Shown: positions 35,669 to 45,309 of the stretch, one piece after another
How positions within the stretch are numbered: position 1 is the first letter of the stretch
Layout: each line of letters opens with the position of its first letter
Source of the DNA: Candidatus Zhuqueibacterota bacterium
GTDB lineage: Bacteria > Zhuqueibacterota > Zhuqueibacteria > Residuimicrobiales > Oceaniaggregativiventaceae
DNA: 64,000 nt
Assembly (NCBI GenBank): GCA_014728085.1
Contig: WJMF01000020.1
Coordinates: 1 to 64,000, forward strand
Direction: 5' to 3'
Position numbers and translations under genes: made by a program
The notes under the pieces: model-generated
What the model saw: only the letters and a program-made list of their open reading frames with translations
The model's database searches: none
What the model was told of the DNA's origin: nothing

Positions 35669-36853
35669 TTAATTGGGTTCCAGATTTTGCCTCAGAGATT
35701 CCAGGTTTTCGCTGCTTTCTTTTTGACCCTCCAAGATCTTGCGCAACCGCTCCAATTCGCGCTCGGCTTTACGCCGTTCTTCCCGAATACGTTCCAACTC
35801 TTCTTCTGCGGATTCGGTCTCGCGGCGGTCGCGAATGATTTGTTCAAACAGTTCTCTGCGATTCTGTGCCCGCTGCATCAGAATATCGCGTTCACTGGTA
35901 CGATAAACCGATGTCGGCAGCAATACAAATTTTGCGCCAACATTGACCCGCCAGGTGTTATAATTGGGAATGCTGGAGGGGGAACGCAGGGGGCCCACGG
36001 TTTCTTCTTTGTTCGACGTTAAGCGGTATTCCCCTGAAACGATAAAATCAAACCAGCGGTAGGGTTTATAGACAACACTGGCGGCAAAATAGGAATAGAC
36101 TTCCCTTCCTGCTGCCGTCTCCGGAGGTTGCTGCAGCCAAAAATTACCATACATTTCCATGGTATAATCGAAACTTTGGGTCGGAATCATAAATCCCAAT
36201 GCGTAAAAGCCTTCCTGAGTTGGATGAAGAACCTCGTTTTGCAACCCGGCTATTTCTCTGGTCAATTCATCACCAACATCGTTATGGTGGAAATATCCGA
36301 GGTTTGCATGAATATTCAGGGCATCTTCCGGATAAAGCGGATCAAGGGCATAGCTGACCAGACCGGTAAAACCAAACCCCACGGAGCCGGCATTGTATGG
36401 ATGATAGAGAATATTATGTCTCTCACCTGTGGGAAATCTCGCGTTCAGTTCAACACCATAGCTTAATGAACTCGCTTTGGAACCAAAGGACCCGATCTTC
36501 AGTCCGATCCGGGTATCCCAGGGATAGTCTTCATATTCTCCGCGATGAACGTCTTTGTAAAACGAGGGCGTTATAAAAAAGCCAAAATGATCGCCCAAAC
36601 CATAATTGAGGCTCAGCAAACCCTGCACATCCCAAATCGTATAAGCGGTTTTATCATCAGCTACGGTTTTAACTTGATGGACTTTACCCCAAAAAGATGT
36701 ATGGGTTAAAAGGGTTAAATGTCCTTTTTGCATAACCCAGGCAGCCTTGGTATGGGGAAGGCCTCTTCCTCCTTGAATGCCAACAGCCAAAGATGCGTGA
36801 GTCAAAAACAGATGCAAAATAAATACAAATAGTGCTGTTCTAACTACTTTCAT
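35669..36853 (-). CDS. Outer-membrane beta-barrel protein with C-terminal coiled coil
   Basis: 394 residues. A signal peptide (1-23, ending near ASLAVG) is followed by about 290 residues of amphipathic beta-strands with many aromatic residues (WDVQGLLSLNYGLGDHFGFF, RWFDFIVSGEYRLTS), as in small outer-membrane barrels. The last 75 residues are strongly charged and heptad-like (EELERIREERRKAERELERL), a probable periplasmic coiled coil. No named family recognised. GGAGG seven bases ahead of the ATG. It abuts the permease gene with no spacer, so the two may share a transport pathway, or the permease simply rides the same message. Confidence 0.75.
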   Translation of the reverse strand: MKVVRTALFVFILHLFLTHASLAVGIQGGRGLPHTKAAWVMQKGHLTLLTHTSFWGKVHQVKTVADDKTAYTIWDVQGLLSLNYGLGDHFGFFITPSFYKDVHRGEYEDYPWDTRIGLKIGSFGSKASSLSYGVELNARFPTGERHNILYHPYNAGSVGFGFTGLVSYALDPLYPEDALNIHANLGYFHHNDVGDELTREIAGLQNEVLHPTQEGFYALGFMIPTQSFDYTMEMYGNFWLQQPPETAAGREVYSYFAASVVYKPYRWFDFIVSGEYRLTSNKEETVGPLRSPSSIPNYNTWRVNVGAKFVLLPTSVYRTSERDILMQRAQNRRELFEQIIRDRRETESAEEELERIREERRKAERELERLRKILEGQKESSENLESLRQNLEPN

Positions 36854-36971
36854 TTCCCCACCTCCAGGAAAGGATCATTTGTGATGTATATTAGTTTAAA
36901 TGTAAAACTTTTTAACTAATTGTCAAGTCAAATCTATGGCTTCTTTATCTATATTATTATTAGAGACTTAA

Positions 36972-37664
36972 TTACTGGGGCAATTCAAAGCGATGCCATC
37001 TTGATTCACTTCCGGAGCGATGGGCCGGGCCGACAATATCAACACGCCAGCGGTAACGTACGTCTGCCTCCAGATCTCGACTGGCCGCCATCCCGTCCCA
37101 GTTATAAATTACAGATTCCGACATACCCTGATAGGAGGATTGGATACGGCTGAACCAAATTTTTTCGTTGGACGTGTCGTCAAACAATTTAAGGATATAT
37201 TCATCAGGAGCGATATCCTCCAATTGCCAGTGAAATATGATCGAGTCTTGCAGAGATACTGACAGATTATAAGCTTTTGTAACCAACATGTAATTTACCG
37301 TATCAGAAGGCGCACTCTGTCTGTCACTAAATCCAATAATATAATAGAAATAGCGCTTAAATTGCTCCACCTCTATATCCAAATAGGTACTGTCTTCTCC
37401 GGAAATTTCGGCAAATAAATCGAATTCATCCTGACTCTGTGATTTTCTGTACAGTTGATAGCCATCATAGATATTTTGCTTCATCCATTGAATCTGGATG
37501 GCGTTGCTTTCAGGGACGGCATCGATACCTCTCTCCTGCTCAGCCATATCACTGACAGCCGCAACAACCATCGGAGGCTGCAGCAATGGCTCCTCTTCAG
37601 AGGTTTCACTGCAGGCTGTAAATAACAACAACCCACTGCAAAATATCAATAAACGGGTTTTCAT
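36972..37664 (-). CDS. Fibronectin-like lipoprotein
   Basis: About 230 residues. The start used is the ATG at 37664 (MKTRLLIFCSGLLLFTAC); an in-frame GTG at 37685 is less likely. A lipobox LFTAC with the cysteine near residue 18 predicts a lipid anchor. The mature part reads as two fibronectin type III-like folds (IQIQWMKQNIYDGYQLYRKS and DSIIFHWQLEDIAPDEYILK). No enzyme motif. It lies between the porV-like gene and the barrel protein on the same strand, in the type IX secretion neighbourhood, and may be a surface accessory protein. Confidence 0.72.
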   Translation of the reverse strand: MKTRLLIFCSGLLLFTACSETSEEEPLLQPPMVVAAVSDMAEQERGIDAVPESNAIQIQWMKQNIYDGYQLYRKSQSQDEFDLFAEISGEDSTYLDIEVEQFKRYFYYIIGFSDRQSAPSDTVNYMLVTKAYNLSVSLQDSIIFHWQLEDIAPDEYILKLFDDTSNEKIWFSRIQSSYQGMSESVIYNWDGMAASRDLEADVRYRWRVDIVGPAHRSGSESRWHRFELPQ

Positions 37665-37812
37665 AAAAATCTCGCTTTTAATCACACGATTCAGGTGGTT
37701 CCAATATCAATTTAATCAATTTTACGCTCATAAAAAAATACATGGGTCGAAATGAATTAAAAAATTGCAATAAATGTGTTGAGAAAGCAGTTAACATCTA
37801 TCTACTGACTTT

Positions 37813-38841
37813 TTATTTGATAGAAAATGAACAACTGATTCGATGTGAATTTTCAAGGTCCAGGGTAACAAAAGCATAATCAAACACCAACCGCCAAAGT
37901 TCAATACCGGCCCCCGCTGTCAAGCCGTCACGGTTCTTTCCGAACCGCAGGGCACCGTTTTTCATTTTTAACTCCAGGCCGAACAGATGTTGCCGTTCAA
38001 TTCTCTTCCACGTCGTCCAGTACAAATGAACAGCCGCATCCCGAAAACCAACGTTCTGTTCAAAGGCAACACCAAAAGAGACGGTACGGCCGATTTGATC
38101 TTCATGTCTTGTGTTCCATATAATTTTTGTATCCGATATATCCAAGACAGCAAGACCGACCGCCATATCGCCTATGGTTCTGCGGTCGAGCAGGTGGCCG
38201 AGTTTGAATTTTATCATCGTGCCGATATCCAGTCCCAATCCGGAAGCGGATGAGTCGTAAATCCTTTGTCGTAAACCCTTAATAGTAAAACCGACAGGAA
38301 TCTCCACAGGTAAATCGGTAAACAGCCAGCCGAACGGAAGGTTGACAGCAAACATACGGGAAAAATTAAAATAAAAAACATCTTCAATATCGGTAAAGGA
38401 GCCGCTTGGCGTCCCATCCGGACGCAGTTCAGCATTATTTAATCGGTCGGCATAAGAAGACCCGCGCAAACTTGGAAAAACAGGAATATCATCAACAGAA
38501 AAGCGGGTCCAGTGAACACCCAACACCGCTTGTTGCGGCAGGGGCAGCGACACACCGACGTAATTATAATTCGCTAACGCTTTGCCGAACCCGCCAAAGC
38601 TCGGTGCATACATCAGAGAAAGCCGCAACCGGTCAGTTCCTGCGGGAGCGGATGGATTATAATAAAAGCCTTCATGCTGACCGAACCGGGCTACAGTTGC
38701 TCCTCCAAGAGCGAGATTTTGGGCGCCGAGTCCCAATTGCATCGACGCACCGCCATAGCGGCTTTGCCCGGTCAGAGGCAATATCAAAATCAGCAAAAGG
38801 TAAAAAATGAAAATATGATAATAAACAGATACGTTTTTCAT
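37813..38841 (-). CDS. porV: PorV/PorQ-family outer-membrane protein
   Basis: 342 residues with a signal peptide and a beta-barrel of the PorV/PorQ (UPF0164, FadL-like) type. The N-terminal signature is present: LGLGAQNLALGGATVA followed by YYNPSAPAG. In known type IX systems PorV is the shuttle that takes cargo from the SprA translocon to the PorU sortase. The gene begins three bases after porU, the same arrangement as in Bacteroidota, which is why I prefer porV over porQ, though the family has other paralogues. Ends with alternating strands and SCSFSIK. Confidence 0.82.
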   Translation of the reverse strand: MKNVSVYYHIFIFYLLLILILPLTGQSRYGGASMQLGLGAQNLALGGATVARFGQHEGFYYNPSAPAGTDRLRLSLMYAPSFGGFGKALANYNYVGVSLPLPQQAVLGVHWTRFSVDDIPVFPSLRGSSYADRLNNAELRPDGTPSGSFTDIEDVFYFNFSRMFAVNLPFGWLFTDLPVEIPVGFTIKGLRQRIYDSSASGLGLDIGTMIKFKLGHLLDRRTIGDMAVGLAVLDISDTKIIWNTRHEDQIGRTVSFGVAFEQNVGFRDAAVHLYWTTWKRIERQHLFGLELKMKNGALRFGKNRDGLTAGAGIELWRLVFDYAFVTLDLENSHRISCSFSIK

Positions 38842-38844
38842 CGT

Positions 38845-41800
38845 TTATTGGATCCGTGCTATTTTTCCGGTAACTTTGTATTTCTTTGATTCAAACTCGG
38901 CAACAGCCTTGTAGAAATAGACACCGTTTGCAATCTCAACGCCATCCTCATCCAGACCGTCCCAAACCGCTTCGTGATAGTCCGTGCCCAAAGGATTGGG
39001 ATCAAAAGGATCCTGATCGGGATCCAGGGTTCGTATTAGTCGCCCTGAAGCGCTGTAAATTTTAATGAAAAAATGGTCACAGGGCATAGAAAGATGGTAG
39101 GCGAATATCGTTTCATCCTGAAAAGGATTCGGATAATTGCCATACAAGGTCAATTCAAATTCAGCAGCTACTCTAAACTGCGACCGAATCTCCGCAGAAG
39201 CATTGCCCATGCAGTCCAGTGCTTGAATATAAAGGGTATGCGAGCCCGGACGTAATTTGGGTCTCAGGGTCAAATGAACATGATTGCCTTCCACCCCGCT
39301 ATCCGGCAGAGCGAGTTCCTCGCCGGTATAAAATTTGTCATCCAGGTATACCGTTAACTTTTCCGGCGAGATATCGATACCATTCATATCCTGTAGCTGA
39401 ATAGCTATACAGGGTTCGGGAGCGATCATGCTGTTCTCAGCCACCGGTTGTCCGTCGATGGTTACTTTTACAGTAGGAGGGGTATCATCGCTTCCATAGA
39501 GGACCGTGTAGACTCCATTCTGTTGAATTTGACCTGCCGCACTCCGTTTGCCGATAAATGTGGTTTGCTGCACCCATTTTTGTGTCCTCGGCTCAAAGCG
39601 ATACAAATGTAGCGTTTTATTTGTTTCGGAAATCGTGTTCGGCAACTCGGAAATATCCAGATGAACTGTTAAAGGCCTGGAAAAAAGATTATCTCCTTCG
39701 CCAAGAGCGATTTCATAGGCAGCGATAGCAACCGTTTTTTTCAAATCGGGTTGTTCCCAAATCCGTATGCTGTCCTTTTTTTCCACTTTTAAGACCGATG
39801 AGGAGGAAACAGCCTGCAGGGGTGCAAATATCGTGAGATTGCCATCATATTTCAACGTATCCATGCCGGCATTATTGATAACGATTCCCTGCTGAGGATT
39901 ATAGGGAAAAGCGTTCACGGTCAATGTCTTGTCAACCCGGTTATTATAACGACGGTACATATCGAATTGATTTTCAGGATCCACTGTCATTCGCAGAGAC
40001 AGCTCTCCGGGCATTGCCGCATAGGGCAGGCGCGTTCGCGCTGATGAAAAAGCCTCGATATCTATCCAGTCTTTTCCCAGAATTTTCCATTCATTCTCTG
40101 TTGTATAATATTCATACAAAATTTTTACATCTTGAACGCCTTCATTGCCCAGATTCAACACCTTTGCGGTTATATAGGTGGTTGTATCCCAGTCAAAATC
40201 GACAGTAGCAACATCAATTGTCAAATCGATATTGTTTTGAACCGAGTGAATTCTCTGACCGCTCGAAAATTGTTTATTCCCCTGCCTGAAAATAAATTCA
40301 TAGGAAAATGAAGTGAAATAAAGAGGAACGCTATGCTCTGCGGTATACCAAAAAGAGCCTTCCGATTTCATTGCAATGGTATCATAATTCACCACGCATA
40401 AAACTTCAGCCGGAGAATCTTCATGCTCGACATAAACGCGGAATTTTAATTTTGGATGCTTGCTATCATCGATCAAAACGGAATCAAACATGACCGGTGA
40501 GAGGGAAAACCGGAATCCTCCGTTAACCCGCTGCAGATCCATATCATCATTCGCATATAACCGTATCCATCCATTTTGACCCATCAAGTTCTCCGGGACG
40601 GTAAATGAAGATGAAAAATCGCTGGAGGAAACGGGAATTTCATTTGATTCGATAATTTGGAAAAAGGAATCGGTTAGGGAAACGTGAGCAACGCCCTGGT
40701 CGAACGGCAGGGTGGCGGTTATCTGAATGGTTTCTCCGGGTTTGTAAAGCTTGCGTTCGGAATGCAGCCTGACCTGATTTTGCGGCAGGGCCAGGCGCGT
40801 TGCCGGATCACCAAGGATATGGTATTGGTGAACTTCCGATTCAACATATTGGTTTTGATAATTGAGCTGGTAATTCACTTTTCCCGTGTTGATAATATCG
40901 CCAATGCTCCAATCGGGATGCTGGTATAATACTTTTAAAATTTCACGCTGTAAATAATAGTCATTATATACCCTTGTGATTCCGCTCGACCCTAAAAAAG
41001 CGATTGCACCGACGTTTGCGGAAAAAAGCAACGTATCCGCCAGATTCATCAATTTTGGAGATTCAAACGCTGCGGTAAAACAAGTCATACTCATGACCAG
41101 CGGTAATTTGTTCCGGCCGTAGATTTTTTCAACATCTTCGATTCGAAGCAAGCCGTTATCCGCCCAAATAGCGCCACCGCCATGTCCGTGAAAATTAATA
41201 ACTGCACATCCCTGATCAAAATAGTCCAAAAGCGTGAAGGTGCTGCCAAAATGGGGATCATAGGCAAGCTTTGGATTCTGCAGGGTCAGCAGAAGTCGCG
41301 GCTCAAAATCCGCCGGAGTAACCGAATAAGAAAGATCATAACATTGGGTTCGAAAAGCAGAATGGTTTCCACCGATAAATAAAAACCGGTTACGCCAGTT
41401 ACCCTGAGGCGGCTCTGTCTCATAGCGAACAATCTTTCTCGTAACCCGGTCGCACTCATCCAGTGTTCTGACCGGTAAACGCCCAAGAGCCACGTCGGGA
41501 ACAAGGTTTTCACCATCAAGCAGTGAATACCAAAAGTCACTGGCGGTGGCGCCAAAATCGATGGTCTGGGTCATAAAAACCGGGACCAAATCCAACGTAT
41601 CGCGAACTGTCACTTGCGGATCGAGCGGATCAGGATAAAAACGGTACCGCTGCCGGCACCCGTCTCCGACAAAGAGAACGTATTTTAAACGGGGAGATTG
41701 CCAGTGCGTAACCGCCCATTGAAGGTAGTCTTTAATTGCATAAGGACTTGGTTCACCATCATTAAACTCGTCATATATATCTTTAACATTCACTTTAAGT

Positions 41801-43620
41801 ACAGCATAACCCTGCGATTGGCGCAGATGAACAAGCTCTGCCAATCCTTCCGAATCGATGAAACGGTCGTGCGTGATAATCAGATAATCCGCTGCCCCGT
41901 CCATAGGCTTTATGTTGATACGCTGATCCGCATAGATGGCTTTGGGCTTCAATTTGCCGGATCGATCGATGGCGATATATTCTGTCTGGTATGAGGTCAC
42001 ATAATCATGAAAGGTAACCTGATTCGAGGTAAAACCTTCAATGTCCGTGATCTCCTCGAGTTTTGCTCCCGCTATTTTACTGTGCCCCAATTTATAGATA
42101 TCGATCGTTTCGGACGTAAATCCGTCGACTTTGAACAGGAAATGGCCCAAACTGTAATCCGGCGGAATGGAAAATTTAATAAAATTGTCATGCGCGCGGT
42201 ACAGCCGGGGATAGGTAACCTCGAACCAGTTTAAAAGAATAATATCCGTTTTTAACGGTTCGACCTGATTTAAAATGGTCAACACATTTTCGCCGTTTTT
42301 TAGGTCCGCACCGGCGAGGATACTATTTTTCTCAGACTGCAGCGATTTATAGCTCTGGCCCCTCCATTGTTCACTGCTGGTATATTGATCATTCAAATAA
42401 ATCGCCGCATCATGCTGACTAACATTTGTATTGGATCCCATCATGACCCGAACCTTGACCTCCAGCGGAGACCGATCATCCGGGCACCACAATTTGAAAG
42501 GATAATCACGCTTGCTGGCAGCAGATATCCCATCGTCATAGAACCAGTGATCTCTCAGTATTCCCGGTGGAACAAGCTTTAAATTATCATGCCGGTTGTC
42601 CTCTTCAATATGCACAGTCTGATAAAAAGAATAGGGCCGTTTCATCACTTGTCGCTGAGATTCCAGCACAGACCCCTGTTCCTCAGACATCCAGTTTTTA
42701 GCATCGCCATCCCAGGACAACCAATAGACATTAATATCGCAAAAGGGATCCTGGTATAAATCCGGCGATGTGTTTTGATAGGTCTGTCGCTTGAACTCGC
42801 CCCAAAATTCAAACGAATCATTTGGATCAAAATATCCGTCCCTCCAGCCCCTGATGTAGACGGGTATGTTTTGCTTCTGATCAGAAAGAGACAAGTTGTG
42901 CATATCAATCACTTGGATATCAATCCCGGCCTCCAACAGATCCTTACCCGTTACCTTATACCATCCGTCTTTTTCAATTTCGATTTTTACCCGATTGGCG
43001 GCGGCATTCACCTTCTTTTGCAATTTTGAAACCGGCATAAACCTGGAATCGCCGAGTGAAAGGACTTTAATCCGTTCAAGTTCCTGCCGGTCTTGAGGCA
43101 GTAACCTCGTCTTACGCTTATTCGGGGCAGACAAATCCTGCGGAAATATCAGAATTCGCATGGCGGTATGGATTATCAGGCGATTCGCATCATAATCATA
43201 GATATAGGGGAAAAGGGTCAATTTGAATAATGCTTTTCCGTTCAATTTCCCCAAATATTTGATTTCATTGGTTCGGGTATTCTCGGAAACAGAATCCGAC
43301 GGTTTAGGCAAAGGCGGTGGACAGCGTATCTGTTCTGAAGAGACGACATCCACACGCAGAGAAGCCTTTTGGGTATCCAGGTGTAAAAGCAACGAACGAC
43401 AGGGGATGTCCAGATGCTCGCATTGAACAAAATCAGCACCATGTACGGAAATAGAGGAATATAAAGTGCCTTCCTCCTTTGCGCTCTCCACTCCGGGTAA
43501 AGGATTTGATATCTCCAGAATAATTTTTTGGTCAGACGTTGAAACCACGCGTACCGACTCTGTTGCAGACAACAATAAAAAATGGCATAGTGTGAAAAAT
43601 ATGATAAACCTGATCTTCAT
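38845..43620 (-). CDS. porU: Type IX secretion system sortase PorU
   Basis: Cell-surface gingipain-type (C25) cysteine protease that removes sorting domains from cargo and joins cargo to the cell surface. 1591 residues, longer than the well-studied 1158-residue PorU. A signal peptide is followed by a gingipain propeptide-like beta region. The C25 domain spans about 577-950, with the catalytic histidine in NFHGHGGG (H811/H813) and catalytic C847 in MSMTCFTAAFE. Then come Ig-like domains and a C-terminal sorting-like domain with NYPNPFQDETIFAY near 1505. It overlaps the preceding 219-residue gene by four bases (ATGA) and is followed after three bases by porV. Confidence 0.93.
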   Translation of the reverse strand: MKIRFIIFFTLCHFLLLSATESVRVVSTSDQKIILEISNPLPGVESAKEEGTLYSSISVHGADFVQCEHLDIPCRSLLLHLDTQKASLRVDVVSSEQIRCPPPLPKPSDSVSENTRTNEIKYLGKLNGKALFKLTLFPYIYDYDANRLIIHTAMRILIFPQDLSAPNKRKTRLLPQDRQELERIKVLSLGDSRFMPVSKLQKKVNAAANRVKIEIEKDGWYKVTGKDLLEAGIDIQVIDMHNLSLSDQKQNIPVYIRGWRDGYFDPNDSFEFWGEFKRQTYQNTSPDLYQDPFCDINVYWLSWDGDAKNWMSEEQGSVLESQRQVMKRPYSFYQTVHIEEDNRHDNLKLVPPGILRDHWFYDDGISAASKRDYPFKLWCPDDRSPLEVKVRVMMGSNTNVSQHDAAIYLNDQYTSSEQWRGQSYKSLQSEKNSILAGADLKNGENVLTILNQVEPLKTDIILLNWFEVTYPRLYRAHDNFIKFSIPPDYSLGHFLFKVDGFTSETIDIYKLGHSKIAGAKLEEITDIEGFTSNQVTFHDYVTSYQTEYIAIDRSGKLKPKAIYADQRINIKPMDGAADYLIITHDRFIDSEGLAELVHLRQSQGYAVLKVNVKDIYDEFNDGEPSPYAIKDYLQWAVTHWQSPRLKYVLFVGDGCRQRYRFYPDPLDPQVTVRDTLDLVPVFMTQTIDFGATASDFWYSLLDGENLVPDVALGRLPVRTLDECDRVTRKIVRYETEPPQGNWRNRFLFIGGNHSAFRTQCYDLSYSVTPADFEPRLLLTLQNPKLAYDPHFGSTFTLLDYFDQGCAVINFHGHGGGAIWADNGLLRIEDVEKIYGRNKLPLVMSMTCFTAAFESPKLMNLADTLLFSANVGAIAFLGSSGITRVYNDYYLQREILKVLYQHPDWSIGDIINTGKVNYQLNYQNQYVESEVHQYHILGDPATRLALPQNQVRLHSERKLYKPGETIQITATLPFDQGVAHVSLTDSFFQIIESNEIPVSSSDFSSSFTVPENLMGQNGWIRLYANDDMDLQRVNGGFRFSLSPVMFDSVLIDDSKHPKLKFRVYVEHEDSPAEVLCVVNYDTIAMKSEGSFWYTAEHSVPLYFTSFSYEFIFRQGNKQFSSGQRIHSVQNNIDLTIDVATVDFDWDTTTYITAKVLNLGNEGVQDVKILYEYYTTENEWKILGKDWIDIEAFSSARTRLPYAAMPGELSLRMTVDPENQFDMYRRYNNRVDKTLTVNAFPYNPQQGIVINNAGMDTLKYDGNLTIFAPLQAVSSSSVLKVEKKDSIRIWEQPDLKKTVAIAAYEIALGEGDNLFSRPLTVHLDISELPNTISETNKTLHLYRFEPRTQKWVQQTTFIGKRSAAGQIQQNGVYTVLYGSDDTPPTVKVTIDGQPVAENSMIAPEPCIAIQLQDMNGIDISPEKLTVYLDDKFYTGEELALPDSGVEGNHVHLTLRPKLRPGSHTLYIQALDCMGNASAEIRSQFRVAAEFELTLYGNYPNPFQDETIFAYHLSMPCDHFFIKIYSASGRLIRTLDPDQDPFDPNPLGTDYHEAVWDGLDEDGVEIANGVYFYKAVAEFESKKYKVTGKIARIQ

Positions 43621-44276
43621 TGATCGTTCCGTTGATCTTTATAGAAAATGCCTTTTTGCGAAATTGCAAAATCTTCCGATTTGATGGAAAACTCTTTATC
43701 CCCTAATCCGATAAGGTCGAGAAAAAGGGGGAAAACCCTGCCCCGCTTTACCGGTTGCGCGTTATGATTTTCCTTTTCATTTTTTGATAACCATTGCGAC
43801 AGCTCCTGAAAAGTCTGATCCGAAATCGGCTGAAATGTAGTTTGAATGCCAACAAAATAGGAGGCATTTTGATCCAGGTCTTGCAGCGGCAACACCTGTT
43901 GCCGGGCAAATCGGGTGCTTTTTACCTCTATTCTATCCAGATCAGAGGAGAGCAGCCTCTCTTCGTCCTTGATGACGGCGTATTTTTTTTGCCAATTATC
44001 GTAATAAAGTATCACTGAAAACATATTTTCGCTTTTTAAAGAGCTGAATAAAAATCGTTTTTTCCATAACTGAACCGAGAAAATCATCTCAGATGTTAAG
44101 CCATGCTTTAGGCCATCGATCATTTTGCTATCAAAAAAATTTTCCAGGTGAAAATCCAGAACCAGCATTTGATCAGCAATATAGAGGCTGTCGATAACCA
44201 GCTCCTTTTCCTGACAATATATTGCAGAAAACAATATGAGAACAAAGAAAAATACAAATTGGTGTTTTAATTTCAT
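43617..44276 (-). CDS. Exported protein of unknown function coupled to porU
   Basis: 219 residues with a signal peptide (MKLKHQFVFFFVLILFSAIYC). The mature part starts with LVIDSLYIADQMLVLDFHLE and contains a run of strands and aromatic residues (VQLWKKRFLF, VILYYDNWQKKYAV) that loosely resembles DUF4390, a family of short exported proteins. The assignment is weak. It starts ten bases after prmA and its stop overlaps the porU ATG (ATGA), so it is very likely translated with porU. The position makes it a candidate accessory factor of the secretion system. Confidence 0.72.
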   Translation of the reverse strand: MKLKHQFVFFFVLILFSAIYCQEKELVIDSLYIADQMLVLDFHLENFFDSKMIDGLKHGLTSEMIFSVQLWKKRFLFSSLKSENMFSVILYYDNWQKKYAVIKDEERLLSSDLDRIEVKSTRFARQQVLPLQDLDQNASYFVGIQTTFQPISDQTFQELSQWLSKNEKENHNAQPVKRGRVFPLFLDLIGLGDKEFSIKSEDFAISQKGIFYKDQRNDQ

Positions 44277-44286
44277 TGCAATATGA

Positions 44287-45159
44287 TCAAACCTGACTTT
44301 GCCGGATAATATAACAAAGCCATTCCTCCATTTGACTTTTTTGAAAATTCCAATTTCCGATTTTTAAATGATCTTCAATGACCCGGGCATCTGACTGCAA
44401 TATACCGGATAAAATGGCCCGGCCGTGGGCAGCAAGCAGTGCCGGAATTTTGCTTAAAAGCGTTACCACAACGAGCGTGTTCACATTTGCTACCAACAAA
44501 TCAAAGGAATCCGGTTTCAGGGCATCGACAGACCCGGCAAACAGCTCAATGGATGACAAAACGTTATTGACAGCAGCGTTTTCCTGCGCGGTCTCTACGG
44601 CGATAACATCCGTGTCCAGAGCCACGGCACGCCGGGCGCCGAGTTTAAGCGCGGTAAAGGAGAGAATTCCGGTACCGGTTCCGACATCCAACAATATTTC
44701 GCCCCCGTGAATCTGGTCTTCCAGCGCTTTCAGGCACATTCTGGTCGTCGCATGGGTGCCGGTGCCAAATGCCATGGCCGGGTCGATCTCTACAACAACA
44801 TCATACTCCGTCTTCGGTGCCTCCAACCAGGTCGGTTTAATTAAAATACGGTCTGATATGGGAATAGGCAGATAATTTTTTTTCCAGTCCTGATTCCAGT
44901 CTTGCTCAATAATTGTCTCTGTATGGATAACCGGATTGGTAATCTGCAACCGATTTTCCGACTTTAGGAAATATTCGATCTTGTGCACAAGTCCCGAACT
45001 GGCATCCGTATCCGGAAAGTATATCTTGAACTGATTCTCTTCTTCCTCCACACCGCTGGCACCGAGTTGAAAGAAGAAATCATAATCTTCAATTTCACAA
45101 CTCGTAAATTGAACCCTGACCACAAGCCACTTCTTTTTCTTGTCACTTCTCACAAGCAT
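44287..45159 (-). CDS. prmA: Ribosomal protein L11 methyltransferase
   Basis: SAM-dependent enzyme that trimethylates lysines and the N terminus of ribosomal protein L11. 290 residues: an N-terminal substrate-recognition domain, then QDWNQDWKKNYLPIPI near 93, DPAMAFGTGTHATTRMCL near 128, and SAM motif I LLDVGTGTGILSFTALKLGA near 157. The GTG at 45153 has AAGG seven bases ahead and may be the real start instead of the ATG at 45159, changing only two residues. It lies between sprA and the porU group; the link is probably just operon sharing. Confidence 0.94.
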   Translation of the reverse strand: MLVRSDKKKKWLVVRVQFTSCEIEDYDFFFQLGASGVEEEENQFKIYFPDTDASSGLVHKIEYFLKSENRLQITNPVIHTETIIEQDWNQDWKKNYLPIPISDRILIKPTWLEAPKTEYDVVVEIDPAMAFGTGTHATTRMCLKALEDQIHGGEILLDVGTGTGILSFTALKLGARRAVALDTDVIAVETAQENAAVNNVLSSIELFAGSVDALKPDSFDLLVANVNTLVVVTLLSKIPALLAAHGRAILSGILQSDARVIEDHLKIGNWNFQKSQMEEWLCYIIRQSQV

Positions 45160-45309
45160 TCCTTGCGCTTATCAAAAAAAGTACATAAATATAGTTACAA
45201 GCACAATATTAAAATTCATCAATTTTCAAGGTGTCCGGCCGGCGGCGAATCAACAGCGAAGCTTGATACACTCTATAACATGGAAACTGATTGAGAAAAA
45301 AGGAGAGAT

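Noticed and set aside
44964-45294. Short frames around the prmA start and the sprA-prmA gap
   Set aside because: They overlap prmA or lack start signals; the 150-base gap shows no conserved-looking peptide.
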